A DNA stretch of 44,605 bases from an uncultured Nitrospiraceae bacterium. GTDB taxonomy: Bacteria > Nitrospirota > Thermodesulfovibrionia > Thermodesulfovibrionales > SM23-35. Below the pieces are notes generated by a model that saw only the letters and a program-made list of their open reading frames with translations, made no database searches and was not told where the DNA came from. Position numbers and translations under genes: made by a program. Positions 29,486 through 38,532 of this stretch are shown here, one piece after another. Numbering within the stretch: position 1 is the first letter of the stretch; every line of letters starts with the position of its first letter. The stretch spans positions 1 to 44,605 of the forward strand of contig CAKZPA010000033.1 of the NCBI GenBank assembly GCA_937138415.1, written 5' to 3'.

Positions 29486-31468
29486 ATGTGTAAGTCTCTA
29501 GCTCATGTGTGGTCACTGATCAGTATCTTCCTCGTCTTCCCTGTAGCGTTCCGTGCAAGTGCGGAACAGGTAATGCACATGGAAGAGGTTGTGGTCACGG
29601 CATCGCGGTACGAAGAAAGCGCGCCAGATGTGCCTGCACACGTGACCGTCATCACCAAAGAGAATATCGAACATTCTCCCTCGACAACGATTCCCGACCT
29701 CCTGAAGTTGTACGAGGGCATTTATGTCTCCGACATCGGCGGCAACGGCCGCAACGTCGTCGTGGACGTCAGGGGATTCGGAGAAACCGCACCGATGAAT
29801 ACACTCGTGCTGGTCGACGGCAGACGAGTCAACCAGCCGGATCTGAGCGGCGTCGACTGGTTCCAAATACCACTCGAGAGAGTAGAGAAAATAGAAATCG
29901 TGAGAGGCGGGAGAGGCAGTGTCCTCTACGGTGACAACGCGACGGGGGGCACCATCAACATCCTGACCAAAGAAGGAGAAAAACCGTCGCTCGACTGGGG
30001 CTTCTCGGGAGGAAGTTACGGGACCGTGCGCGGGACCGTCTCTGCAGGCGCGACGGGCGGAAATGCGTCCGCCTATCTCTCGGCGAGCGCAATGTCGACA
30101 GACGGGTACAGGAGTAACAGTGACGTGCGAGCGCACGACATTGGGATGAAGACAACGTTTCGGGGGAAAGACGTCAACGTCGACGTCAACGCCGGATACC
30201 ATAAAGACCGTGCGGGTCTTCCCGGGGCCCTGAAACTGAGCGACTTCGCGCGCGGCATGTCGAGAACGGACACGACACATCCGGACGATTCCACGGATAC
30301 CGAAGACTATTACTTCCAGATCGCCCCGGCATTCGCCTTGGGCAGCGATGACTATTTCACGATCGAAGCGTCGTACAGAAAGAGGGGGTTCCAATCAGTC
30401 GCCTCGGGCGACTGGGGCAACTTCTCGGCCAACAGCGAGATGAGGACCGTCGCGCTCTCCCCGCGCATTCTCCTGCGGAACACGTTCTCGGGATTCAAGA
30501 ACCATCTGATCGCCGGCATCGACTATCAAGAAAGCGATAACGAAATCACGAACGACTCCCTCTTTTACGATACTCGCTCGATCGCACGGTACGACCTCGG
30601 AAAAGCGAACGTCGGATTCTACATGCACGACGAACTGGTCCTGTCGCAACGATTGAGGCTCTCCGCCGGATATCGCCACGACAAAGCGACTTTTTCCTTC
30701 GAACCAAGTGCTCCGCGCAGTGTCCGCAGGAAGGTGGATGTCTATACCGCCGCCGCGAATTATGCCTTCGACACCAAGCTATCCGCGTACCTCAGCATTT
30801 CGCGAAGCTTCAGGTACCCCGTCCTCGACGAGTTCTACAGTTTCGTCACCAACGCCGTGGTTACCTCTCTTTCACCGCAGACATCGGATACCTATGAGGT
30901 AGGCATAAGATATGCCCTGTCGGATGCCATCTCGGGACACATCAATCTTTTCCGGACCGATACACGGGACGAACTCTTCTTCAACCCATTCGTTTTCCGG
31001 AACGAAAATCTGGACGGTGCGACACGCAGGGAGGGGTTCGCGGTTTCCCTCACCGCGAAAGCGTCGGGATCGACGCGGATCGAATGCGCCTATGCGTATC
31101 TCGACGCCAGGATCCGAGGGGGCGGGTTCAGCGGGAAAGTTATCCCGAACGTCCCCGAGCACAGCGCCTCATTCAGTGCCATTTACACACCAATAAAAGG
31201 CCTCTCCGTGGTACTCAATGGCACGTACGTCGGCGAGCGCCCTTTCATCAGCGACTTCGAGAACGCATTCGATACGCAGGAGAGCTACGTCGTCCTGAAC
31301 AGCAGGGTTCGCTACTCCTGGAGATCCCTGACGTTCTTCTTCGATGTCTATAACCTCGCGGACAAAACCTACTCGGGGTATGGCAGCGTGAGTTCTTTCC
31401 CGGCCGAACCCGCAGTCTATCCGTCCCCGAAGAGAAACTTTCTCGTGGGTGTCACGGCCGCTCTCTAA
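29486..31468 (+). CDS. btuB: TonB-dependent vitamin B12 receptor (BtuB-like)
   Basis: 660-aa outer-membrane receptor. Start ATG 29486 with AAGGGAGG eight bases before it; the frame is open further upstream but the signal peptide (residues 1-26) begins here. TonB box MEEVVVTAS at 32-40, plug with IPDLLKLYEGIYVSD and GNATGGTINILT-like GDNATGGTINILT, barrel end SPKRNFLVGVTAAL. Cobalamin specificity comes from riboswitch 2 just upstream; the protein alone would be called a generic TonB receptor. Confidence 0.9.
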   Translation: MCKSLAHVWSLISIFLVFPVAFRASAEQVMHMEEVVVTASRYEESAPDVPAHVTVITKENIEHSPSTTIPDLLKLYEGIYVSDIGGNGRNVVVDVRGFGETAPMNTLVLVDGRRVNQPDLSGVDWFQIPLERVEKIEIVRGGRGSVLYGDNATGGTINILTKEGEKPSLDWGFSGGSYGTVRGTVSAGATGGNASAYLSASAMSTDGYRSNSDVRAHDIGMKTTFRGKDVNVDVNAGYHKDRAGLPGALKLSDFARGMSRTDTTHPDDSTDTEDYYFQIAPAFALGSDDYFTIEASYRKRGFQSVASGDWGNFSANSEMRTVALSPRILLRNTFSGFKNHLIAGIDYQESDNEITNDSLFYDTRSIARYDLGKANVGFYMHDELVLSQRLRLSAGYRHDKATFSFEPSAPRSVRRKVDVYTAAANYAFDTKLSAYLSISRSFRYPVLDEFYSFVTNAVVTSLSPQTSDTYEVGIRYALSDAISGHINLFRTDTRDELFFNPFVFRNENLDGATRREGFAVSLTAKASGSTRIECAYAYLDARIRGGGFSGKVIPNVPEHSASFSAIYTPIKGLSVVLNGTYVGERPFISDFENAFDTQESYVVLNSRVRYSWRSLTFFFDVYNLADKTYSGYGSVSSFPAEPAVYPSPKRNFLVGVTAAL

Positions 31469-31503
31469 CGATGCAGCGAAGGTACGACAGGAGATCGAGG
31501 CAA

Positions 31504-31534
31504 GTGAACGGCTCTCCTCGTGAGAGCCGTTCAC
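31504..31534. terminator. Bidirectional hairpin between btuB and the convergent hydrolase
   Basis: Perfect 13-bp stem GTGAACGGCTCTC / GAGAGCCGTTCAC with a 5-nt loop. No U tract on either side. It overlaps the stop codon of the minus-strand hydrolase and probably terminates or protects both converging transcripts. Confidence 0.65.
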
Positions 31535-32469
31535 CCCATGTCACATCCCCGTTCACGCTGCTCCTCCTTCCGGATCGTTTCGGAAATCCTTTCCACTTCA
31601 GAAACCAGCGTTTTTCGCAAAGATTCATCGAACAGAATCTGCGCATGGTTGCACTCGCAAGCGAAATGTGCTTCCGCCCAGGGCATCTTTGAGCTCTCGA
31701 AGGATACCAGCCCGTCTCCCTTCCCCTGCTTCATCTCGTCCGGGAAAACCTCCTCCGGAATGATGCGCTCCAGAGCGCCGGGAAACGAGAAGAAGGAAAA
31801 CGTAAAAAGGTGAGGATCGGTTCCACCGGCGGAGACATAGGATACACCGGGAAGAGGTTCATCTCTCAGCGTCTCGAAGAATCGGGAATGCGGAAGAAGT
31901 TCTTGTAAGGCACGACTCTGCAAAAAGTCGCCGATCCTCTTCAGAGAATGTGCGAACGTTCGCCTTTCTGCGCGCGAAAGGAGAGGGGTAATCAGGGAGG
32001 CAACAGGTGCCAGATAGCTGGCGACTTTCGCGACGGCGCTCCCCTTGTGAGGCGTTGCGATGGTGACGAGGCCGCGCACCGCACTTTGATTTCTCGAGAT
32101 GAATGCCCGTGCGATGAGCCCTCCCCTGCTGTGCCCGACGAGGAGAATGCCGGTGCGGGACATGTTTTCCGCAACGCGACAAACAGTTTCGAGTTCAGGG
32201 ATGACCGACCGTATCGGGCCGGATACCCTCCGCTGGCTCCAGGCAATGACGGGAAAATCCCTCTCCCGCAGGTCATGGAAAAGGGTCCGGAGTTCACGTG
32301 GAGCCGCTGATTCAGTTTTGCCAATGAGGACCGTGAGCGGCAACATTCCACCGAGAATGCGTGAGTCGAAAGGTTCGACCCAAATGCTCTTGTCCATGCC
32401 CAAACCGTGGATGAAGACGACAGCCGGTTTTTCGGCCTTTCCTGCACAGGATACGATGTCAAGCGCCAT
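31531..32469 (-). CDS. Alpha/beta-hydrolase, lipase-like
   Basis: 312 aa. The oxyanion/Ser motifs VVFIHGLGMDKS and LVGHSRGG (nucleophile Ser) with IATPHKGS are typical of lipase/PGAP1-like hydrolases; the acid and His are probably in KGDGLVSFESSKMP and CNHAQILF. No signal peptide, so intracellular. The start overlaps the nagZ stop by 11 bases, suggesting cotranscription. Substrate unknown (acyl ester or lipid). Confidence 0.85.
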   Translation of the reverse strand: MALDIVSCAGKAEKPAVVFIHGLGMDKSIWVEPFDSRILGGMLPLTVLIGKTESAAPRELRTLFHDLRERDFPVIAWSQRRVSGPIRSVIPELETVCRVAENMSRTGILLVGHSRGGLIARAFISRNQSAVRGLVTIATPHKGSAVAKVASYLAPVASLITPLLSRAERRTFAHSLKRIGDFLQSRALQELLPHSRFFETLRDEPLPGVSYVSAGGTDPHLFTFSFFSFPGALERIIPEEVFPDEMKQGKGDGLVSFESSKMPWAEAHFACECNHAQILFDESLRKTLVSEVERISETIRKEEQRERGCDMG

Positions 32470-33982
32470 GACCCGCCACGCTCACCGGCAACCTGCCCGT
32501 CGGCGTCCGCGATCCTGTCAACCATTGAGCGACGCCGTGCTGCGCATTCTCCGTCCCTTCGTACGCGGCGATCAGTACGTCCGCTTCCGGAAAATGTCTC
32601 AATACGTAAGGACTACCGAACGATACAACGATAGACCGACGAGCGGTTCGTACAATGGAGCGGATACGGTGCTGTTCGACCGCATCGATGCCAGCGCTCC
32701 CTTTCCACGCAGCGATATGGGTGAAAATAGCGACGATCGCTACCTTCTCCCCGATGTCGTCAGTTGCAGGCGGACCTTCGAGTGTACCTATCTTCCCAGA
32801 AAGCGCGGCCAGAGAAGGATCGAGCGAGAAACCGTCCTCTCCGACAACGAAAATACAAATGTCCTCACGCCGCGTCAAAGGGATGACATCCGCTTCGCCT
32901 TTCACGATCGTGACGGATTTGCCCGCCACGGAGGATGCGAGATGGTGGTGACGGGGAAAATCGATGGCACCCATATCCTTCCTGACGAGCAATGCCTTTC
33001 GCCGAATGATTCTGGCGAGCGACGACTCGATACGCTCGTAGCTCAAATCTCCTGATACAACTTTTGCACGCATTTTTTCCACGATCTCATCCGGGTCCTC
33101 CGGATGTAACAGGATGTCCGAACCTGCGAGGAAGCAGCTCAGCTCGGCTTCAGGCACCTGGCAGAGCGCGTTCATCGTGAGCGCGTCGGTCATGACGATG
33201 CCCCTGAACCCCAGGTCGTTCCGCAACAACCGATGGATTCCCGGGGACAGAGTCGCAGGAGCAGGGTCGATCGCCGGCACGCTCAGATGCCCGACCATAA
33301 CGCTACTGACCCCGCCGGCGATTGCCTGACGGAATGGCATCACATCCGTCTCCATGAGATCGTCGAGAGACTTACCGATGACCGGAAGCGAGATGTGGGA
33401 ATCGACGGCTGTATCTCCGTGCCCCGGAAAATGCTTCGCGCAACTGACGAGTCCCTCTTCCTCGAGGACACGGACGTACATCATCCCAAAGCGAGCGACA
33501 GTATCCGGATCGTCCGAGAATGCCCGCGTGCAGATGATCGGGTTTCGGGGATTCCGATTCACATCGAGGACAGGGATAAGGGGCAGATTGATGCCCACGT
33601 ATCGGGCTTCGGATGCGATCGAACGCAACACCTCCGTCAGAAGCCCGACATCCTCATGACTCGCTCCGTCGATAGCTGCCGCCACAGCCATCTGGCAGGG
33701 GAAAAGGGTCGTCCCCCTCACCTGCTGGCCGACGCCGCGTTCGATATCTGCAGCAATGAAAAGAGGCGTCCGGGCCTCCGACTGGAGCTCCTCGAGGAAT
33801 TGCCGCACCTCGTCCCTCTCCCCGCCAAAGAGGACGAAACCGCCGATGCCGCTCCGAACGAGACGGCGTATTTCTTCGCGGTAATGTGGAGACGGGATAT
33901 CGTCACCGTTGAGCCGCGCGATAATAAATTGGTAGAGATTCCGTACCAAAAGATCGTTGTTGTTATGGGCGAAAGAAGACAT
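32459..33982 (-). CDS. nagZ: Beta-N-acetylhexosaminidase, GH3 (NagZ-like)
   Basis: 507 aa from ATG 33982 (MSSFAHNN). GH3 landmarks: GGFVLFGG, FIAADIERGVGQQVRG, LPLIPVLDVNRNPRNP, CAKHFPGHGDTAVDSH (the catalytic His/Asp dyad of NagZ) and VMTDALTMNAL. It is longer than the about 340-aa single-domain NagZ because of a C-terminal GH3_C-like domain (ATEDICIFVVGEDG-type strands, VVSFGSPYVLRHFPEAD). It recycles peptidoglycan sugars in the cytoplasm. A promoter five bases before the ATG suggests a leaderless mRNA. Confidence 0.9.
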   Translation of the reverse strand: MSSFAHNNNDLLVRNLYQFIIARLNGDDIPSPHYREEIRRLVRSGIGGFVLFGGERDEVRQFLEELQSEARTPLFIAADIERGVGQQVRGTTLFPCQMAVAAAIDGASHEDVGLLTEVLRSIASEARYVGINLPLIPVLDVNRNPRNPIICTRAFSDDPDTVARFGMMYVRVLEEEGLVSCAKHFPGHGDTAVDSHISLPVIGKSLDDLMETDVMPFRQAIAGGVSSVMVGHLSVPAIDPAPATLSPGIHRLLRNDLGFRGIVMTDALTMNALCQVPEAELSCFLAGSDILLHPEDPDEIVEKMRAKVVSGDLSYERIESSLARIIRRKALLVRKDMGAIDFPRHHHLASSVAGKSVTIVKGEADVIPLTRREDICIFVVGEDGFSLDPSLAALSGKIGTLEGPPATDDIGEKVAIVAIFTHIAAWKGSAGIDAVEQHRIRSIVRTARRSIVVSFGSPYVLRHFPEADVLIAAYEGTENAQHGVAQWLTGSRTPTGRLPVSVAGHGA

Positions 33983-33987
33983 AGTGG

Positions 33988-34016
33988 AGTCTATCAGATC
34001 GCCGTGCCCGTGACAA
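33988..34016 (-). promoter_or_regulatory. Promoter of nagZ, probably leaderless
   Basis: Minus strand TTGTCA (34011-34016), 17-bp spacer, TAGACT (33988-33993), five bases, ATG. An AGGAGG further upstream (34022-34027) serves only an out-of-frame 18-codon ORF and would lie outside the transcript. Confidence 0.6.
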
Positions 34017-34150
34017 CATGTCCTCCTCTCCACGGATCCCTCTATAAATTAGCTTCTACCGGGATTTGTGTGGATACATGTCCAGTTTCCTGGATAAGAT
34101 TAAGATTCCAGTGTTGATTTTGTTTCAGGTGTTACAGCGTCCGTAAGATT

Positions 34151-34178
34151 GTCATTCCAGGCCTGATCAGGAATCCAG
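34151..34178. repeat. REP-like repeat, left of the GIY-YIG remnant
   Basis: GTCATTCC...GGAATCCAG, imperfect inverted repeat. It is the inverse of the element at 34506-34532, so the two face each other across the GIY-YIG remnant. Confidence 0.55.
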
Positions 34179-34189
34179 CGACTCCTCCC

Positions 34190-34483
34190 TTACAGGATAT
34201 CTTCATAGACATCACGCCACTAAGGATTCACTGACTGGATTCATGCTGTTTTCCATCTGCGCTTCCACGCCGTTACCTGTCTCTCACGAATAACAGCATC
34301 TCTTCTATCCTCACCTCTTTCATAAGAAACCAGTATGGTCATCCCATATTGTTCCGTGACCCCGTCGACCAGTTTCTGCCTGCGCTCCTCAACTCTTTTA
34401 GCGAAATCAGTGGGATGCCACCCACCATAGAACGTTTCGTTCCTTCTCCGTGCAAGACTATAGACATAACCCTTATGCAGCAT
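34190..34483 (-). pseudogene. Decayed GIY-YIG endonuclease (YhbQ-like)
   Basis: The open part (80 codons from 34483) reads MLHKGYVYSLARRRNETFYG...KLVDGVTEQYG...AWKRRWKTA, a recognisable single-domain GIY-YIG nuclease. The YIG motif is degraded (FYGG). After KRRWKTA there is a TGA; the same frame then continues as IQSVNP, TAG, WRDVYEDIL, TAA. This matches the usual C-terminus NPEWRDLYEDIL, so two nonsense changes have truncated it. It is enclosed by inverted REP-like repeats, as mobile GIY-YIG/REP cassettes often are. The rest of 34034-34600 holds no other gene. Confidence 0.8.
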
Positions 34484-34505
34484 TACGGAGAGTCAAACGG
34501 CGACA

Positions 34506-34532
34506 CTGGATTCCGGCTTTCGCCGGAATGAC
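34506..34532. repeat. REP-like repeat, right of the GIY-YIG remnant
   Basis: CTGGATTCCGGC / GCCGGAATGAC, a strong stem with a 4-nt TTTC loop. The sequence is of the 'ATTCC-GGC-TTTC-GCC-GGAATGAC' type that is dispersed in many environmental bacterial genomes. Confidence 0.7.
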
Positions 34533-34604
34533 GGCCCACACTCATCCCAGAATATCCATAAATTAATATTTACTAAATTGCATCTTCTATGATATGTTTA
34601 AAGT

Positions 34605-35246
34605 GTGCTTGAACAAATCCACACCAATCCCACCAGAGACAAGATTATTTATCTCTTGAAGAAGAAGGGTCCCCTCTCTGTGGAGGAACTGGCACAGGAA
34701 CTGCGCATCACCTCGATGGGGATTCGGCAGCACCTCCTCTCGTTGGAAAAAAAGGGATATATCGACTATGTCCCCCGAAAACAAGGTATCGGAAGGCCCG
34801 CGTTTCTCTATCGGCTCACGAGCAAAGCGCAGAACCTCTTTCCGACGATGTACGACGAATTCCTCCTCGACGTCTTCCAGGATATCGAAGCATCCAATGG
34901 CCGACAGAAGATCGACGATCTCTTCGCCCGACATAAGGTGCGTTTTTTAAATTATTTTCAGGACGCACAGCTGGATGGAAAGCCGCTCCGCGAGCGCCTC
35001 ATGACGATTGCGGACGTCCTCAGTCGCAAGGGGTATCTCGCTGAACTCGTCGAATCGAACAATCACTTCTCGTTGAGAATTTTCAACTGCCCTCTCCTCC
35101 GGCTTTCCTCTGTTTACAAAGATGCCTGCCGGTACCATCTCGAGGTCTTCCGGGAGCTGATCGGCAAAGAGGTGAACCGCGAATCCTGTATTGTGGAAGG
35201 CGACACCTCCTGCACGTACGTCATACCGAAAAAGAGCTCGCCGTAA
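34605..35246 (+). CDS. HTH transcriptional regulator with C-terminal cysteines (SufR/COG2345-like)
   Basis: 213 aa from GTG 34605. N-terminal winged helix (residues 8-65: LLKKKGPLSVEELAQELRITSMGIRQHLLSLEKKGYI, given here in outline) and a C-terminal domain with FNCPLL, KDACRYH, RESCIVE and TSCTY. C-x12-C followed by two more Cys is the layout of Fe-S sensing SufR-like regulators. Redox or Fe-S sensing is inference; the target is unknown, as no suf genes are in the window. The leader is A/T-rich with TATGAT 11 bases before the GTG. Confidence 0.8.
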   Translation: MLEQIHTNPTRDKIIYLLKKKGPLSVEELAQELRITSMGIRQHLLSLEKKGYIDYVPRKQGIGRPAFLYRLTSKAQNLFPTMYDEFLLDVFQDIEASNGRQKIDDLFARHKVRFLNYFQDAQLDGKPLRERLMTIADVLSRKGYLAELVESNNHFSLRIFNCPLLRLSSVYKDACRYHLEVFRELIGKEVNRESCIVEGDTSCTYVIPKKSSP

Positions 35247-35362
35247 GTTGGACGTTCCCCGCCCGGCCTAACCCCTTTCCCCCTCTTGCCATAAAGCACG
35301 CTTTTTGTTTATTGTATTCCTAAGATTTCTTGATCACGAGCAAGGAGGTTAACCGTCGAATT

Positions 35363-35541
35363 GCCTACCCTGTTTGTGATAGGGAGAACATGTTGATCCG
35401 GCAAGTTAGATCTTTTGGGAGTCCGCGTAAAGAGTCGGTGTGCAGGCCCGGCTTGGATGCAGGGAAGCCTAAAGTCTCTTTCAGGACACCCACCTATTCT
35501 ATAGGCGGATCTAATTTCTTCCTACACGGCAGGGTGGGTTT
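35363..35541 (+). ncRNA. ssrS: 6S RNA
   Basis: About 179 nt. The terminal stem pairs CCTACCCTG (35364-35372) with CAGGGTGGG (35530-35538), one G-U. The 3' half contains GGGAAGCCTAAAGTCT...GGACACCCACCT, closely matching the E. coli 6S segment GAAGCCTTAAAACT...GACACATTCACCT. 6S RNA binds sigma-70 RNA polymerase in stationary phase. Its position before rny is the same as in deltaproteobacteria. The remaining parts of 35247-35778 hold a possible weak terminator near 35567-35590 and no ORF. Confidence 0.85.
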
Positions 35542-35778
35542 AGTATCCCGGGCAGGGTTATGATATCCATTCCTTTTTGGAGGATTTTACATAGATTACG
35601 ATGTGCTCGCGACCGATGGAGAAAAACCCTTCGTAATTAAGCACCTCCGTCCTCCAAGAATCTTTTTTCATTCATAAGCCCCAGCCCGAACAAAAAAAGA
35701 AAACAACGGGGGAAGCGTACGCTTCTCTCATCAATCCCTCGACCATCGGAGAAGGGAGAGGAAGGGGGTTCACGATAT

Positions 35779-37341
35779 ATGAATCAACTCGTATTTGTGC
35801 TTATTGCAGTTATCGCGGGGATCTTCGCCGGGCTCATTGTCGCCTACATCTCGCAGACGAAACTCAAGAACCAGAAGATTGCGCTCGAACAGGAACGGGC
35901 GCGGATCATCGAGGAAGCCCAGAAAGAAGCCGAGAGCATCAAGAAGGAAGCCCTTGTCGAAGCGAAAGACGTCGTTTACCAGGCAAAAGCGGACGTCGAG
36001 AAAGAGATCCGGGAACGTCGCACCGAGCTGAACCATCTCGATAAGAGATTGAGGCAGAAGGAAGAGACGATCGAGAGGAAATTCGAGCAGATTGACAAGA
36101 GGGAACAGGAGCTGACGAAACGCGAGAAGGAATATACCTCGCGGGAACGGTCGCTTCAGGAAAAGGAAAACACGATCAATAAAGTGTTGAAAGAGCAACT
36201 GGAGACGCTCGAGCGGATATCGGGCTTGAGCGCCGAGGCGGCCCGCGAGGAACTCCTGCAAAAGGTGGAGGAGGAATCCCGCTTCGAAGCGGCAAAGATC
36301 TACAAGCGGATCGAAGACGAGACGAAAGAGAATGCGGAGAAAAAAGCGAAAGAGATCATCGGCTTCGCGATCCAGCGGTACGCGAGCGATTACGTCGCCG
36401 ACTCGACCGTCTCGTCGGTCACCCTCCCCAACGACGAGATGAAAGGACGAATCATCGGGAGGGAGGGACGGAATATCAGGGCGCTCGAGGCGGCAACCGG
36501 TGTCGACCTGATCGTTGACGACACGCCGGAGACGGTCACTCTGTCCGCGTTCGATCCGGTGAGGCGTGAAATCGCGCGCATTTCCCTCGAGCGTCTCATC
36601 ACGGATGGGCGCATCCATCCATCGCGGATAGAAGAGATCGTCGAGAAGGTGAAAAAAGAGATCGAAGCGCATATCCGCGAGGAAGGGGAAAAAGCCGTCT
36701 TCGATTTCGGCCTGTCGGGGATCCACCCCGAACTTATTCGGTTGATCGGGAGGCTGAAGTACAGGACCTCATACGGGCAGAACATTCTCCAGCATTCTCG
36801 CGAAGTTGCTTATCTCGCGGGCATGATGGCCAGCGAACTGAAAATCGACGCGAAGCTGGCGAAGAGAGCGGGCATCCTCCACGATATCGGCAAGGCGGTC
36901 GATCACGAAATCGAGGGCTCCCATCAGGAAATCGGCGCGAATATCGCGAAAAAGTACGGAGAAAATCACAAGGTCGTCAACGCGATTCTCGTGCACCACG
37001 GAGAAGGCGATCCCTCGACCGTCGAGGCAGCGCTGGTCGCTGCCGCCGATGCACTCTCGGCGGCGCGTCCCGGGGTGAGGAAGGAGAGCATCGAAAATTA
37101 TCTGAAGCGTCTTGAGAAACTCGAGCAGATGGCCTTATCGTATCGCGGGGTCGAGAAGTGCTATGCAATCCAGGCGGGACGCGAAATCCGGATCATCGTG
37201 AAGCCGGAAGACGTGAGCGACGAGATCTCTTCGATGATCTCCCGCGAACTGGCACGGAAGATCGAATCGGAGATGACGTATCCCGGCCAGATAAAAGTTA
37301 CCGTCATTCGCGAATCGCGGTACGTCGAATATGCGAAATAG
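35779..37341 (+). CDS. rny: Ribonuclease Y
   Basis: 520-aa membrane-anchored endoribonuclease. N-terminal membrane helix (4-24), long Glu/Lys/Arg coiled coil (25-190), KH domain with [15 protein letters not shown], and HD domain with [13 protein letters not shown] and [10 protein letters not shown]. It initiates mRNA decay. The ATG follows AGGGGG by about ten bases. ymdB begins eight bases after the stop. Confidence 0.97.
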   Translation: MNQLVFVLIAVIAGIFAGLIVAYISQTKLKNQKIALEQERARIIEEAQKEAESIKKEALVEAKDVVYQAKADVEKEIRERRTELNHLDKRLRQKEETIERKFEQIDKREQELTKREKEYTSRERSLQEKENTINKVLKEQLETLERISGLSAEAAREELLQKVEEESRFEAAKIYKRIEDETKENAEKKAKEIIGFAIQRYASDYVADSTVSSVTLPNDEMKGRIIGREGRNIRALEAATGVDLIVDDTPETVTLSAFDPVRREIARISLERLITDGRIHPSRIEEIVEKVKKEIEAHIREEGEKAVFDFGLSGIHPELIRLIGRLKYRTSYGQNILQHSREVAYLAGMMASELKIDAKLAKRAGILHDIGKAVDHEIEGSHQEIGANIAKKYGENHKVVNAILVHHGEGDPSTVEAALVAAADALSAARPGVRKESIENYLKRLEKLEQMALSYRGVEKCYAIQAGREIRIIVKPEDVSDEISSMISRELARKIESEMTYPGQIKVTVIRESRYVEYAK

Positions 37342-37349
37342 GCACGGGC

Positions 37350-38132
37350 GTGAAACTGCTCTTCATCGGTGACATTGTAGGGAAAATCGGGAGGAATGCG
37401 ACGAAAGCCCTCCTCCCCGCGGTCGCCGACAAATATAAGGTCGACTTCATTGTCGCCAACGGCGAGAATGCCGCTGGCGGTTTCGGTATCACCGATAAAA
37501 TCGTCTCCGAGCTTTACAGCTACGGCGTCCACGTCATCACGACCGGAAACCACGTCTGGGACAAGAAAGAATTCATCCCCCAGATCGCGAAGGAAGACAG
37601 GGTGCTGAGACCTCTCAACTATCCCCCGGGTGTGCCCGGATTCGGCAGCGTACTCTACCGCCTCCGCAACGGACTGAAAGTCGCCGTTGTCAATCTTTCG
37701 GGGCGAGTCTTCATGTCCAACATCGATTGCCCGTTCAGAATCGGCAAAACGGAGGTCGAGCGATTGCAGGCCGAAACCAGGGTCATCATCATCGATTTTC
37801 ATGCCGAGGCGACATCCGAAAAAATCGCCTTTGGCTACTTCATGGACGGAAAGGTGAGCGCCGTCATAGGCACTCATACCCACGTCCAGACGGCGGACGA
37901 GAAGATAATGCCTGCTGGGACGGCCTACATCACCGACGTCGGCATGACAGGACCCGCGGACTCCGTCATCGGTATCGAAAAAGAGCAGATCATCCAAAAA
38001 TTCCTCACGAACCTGCCCACGCGATTCGAAACAGCCAAAGGCGACGGGGTCTTTTCCGCGGTCGTCATCGAGATAGACGAAGAAAACGGAAAAGCGAGCG
38101 CCATCCAGCGACTGCAACTCCGCTACCCGTAG
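37350..38132 (+). CDS. ymdB: YmdB-type metallophosphoesterase
   Basis: 260 aa from GTG 37350 (MKLLFIGDIVGKIGRN). Motifs FIGDIVG, ANGENAAGG, TTGNHVWD, IDFHAEATSEK and VIGTHTHVQTAD place it in the YmdB/2',3'-cAMP phosphodiesterase family. The rny-ymdB pair is conserved in many bacteria. The longer open frame upstream only shadows rny. Confidence 0.94.
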   Translation: MKLLFIGDIVGKIGRNATKALLPAVADKYKVDFIVANGENAAGGFGITDKIVSELYSYGVHVITTGNHVWDKKEFIPQIAKEDRVLRPLNYPPGVPGFGSVLYRLRNGLKVAVVNLSGRVFMSNIDCPFRIGKTEVERLQAETRVIIIDFHAEATSEKIAFGYFMDGKVSAVIGTHTHVQTADEKIMPAGTAYITDVGMTGPADSVIGIEKEQIIQKFLTNLPTRFETAKGDGVFSAVVIEIDEENGKASAIQRLQLRYP

Positions 38133-38169
38133 ATTTCAGGGCCGAACAAAGAGAGGGGAAGGTCCTCCC

Positions 38170-38532
38170 CTACTTCGGCGGATTCTGCTGGGGTTCCTGC
38201 GCCGACCCCTGTTGCGGTGCCGGCTGTCGTGGCGCCTCGACAGGACCGTCCGTAGGCGATATGGGCTGCTGCTGCGAGGCGGGCGTCTTTGTGACCACCG
38301 AACCACCCCGCGATGTCAAAACGGCGAGAGTCAAGGACGTGAGCATGAAGATCACTGCGGCGACCGTGGTCATTTTGCTGAGGAACGAAGCAGCCCCGCG
38401 GCTCCCGAACAGGGTCTGGCTCGATCCGCCGAAGGCGGCACCCATTTCCGCCCCTTTCCCGCTCTGGAGTAGGACGACCGCGATCAAAAAGAAGCAGACG
38501 AGAACATGAATTATCGTCAAGAGTATGGTCAT
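38170..38532 (-). CDS. secG: Protein-export membrane protein SecG
   Basis: 120 aa: two membrane helices (about 3-24 and 52-75) joined by the SecG loop LLQSGKGAEMGAAFGGSSQTLFGSRGA (abbreviated: LLQSGKG...FGGSSQTLFG). A Pro/Gln-rich tail of about 40 residues is longer than usual. ATG at 38532 overlaps the tpiA TGA (ATGA), so tpiA-secG are coupled. Part of the SecYEG translocon. A small stem (GGGGA/TCCCC) lies in the 37-base gap to the convergent ymdB. Confidence 0.93.
   Translation of the reverse strand: MTILLTIIHVLVCFFLIAVVLLQSGKGAEMGAAFGGSSQTLFGSRGAASFLSKMTTVAAVIFMLTSLTLAVLTSRGGSVVTKTPASQQQPISPTDGPVEAPRQPAPQQGSAQEPQQNPPK

Noticed and set aside
35330-35563. 77-aa ORF across the 6S RNA region
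   Set aside because: No ribosome-binding site at its start and it lies within a structured RNA with a recognised conserved segment.
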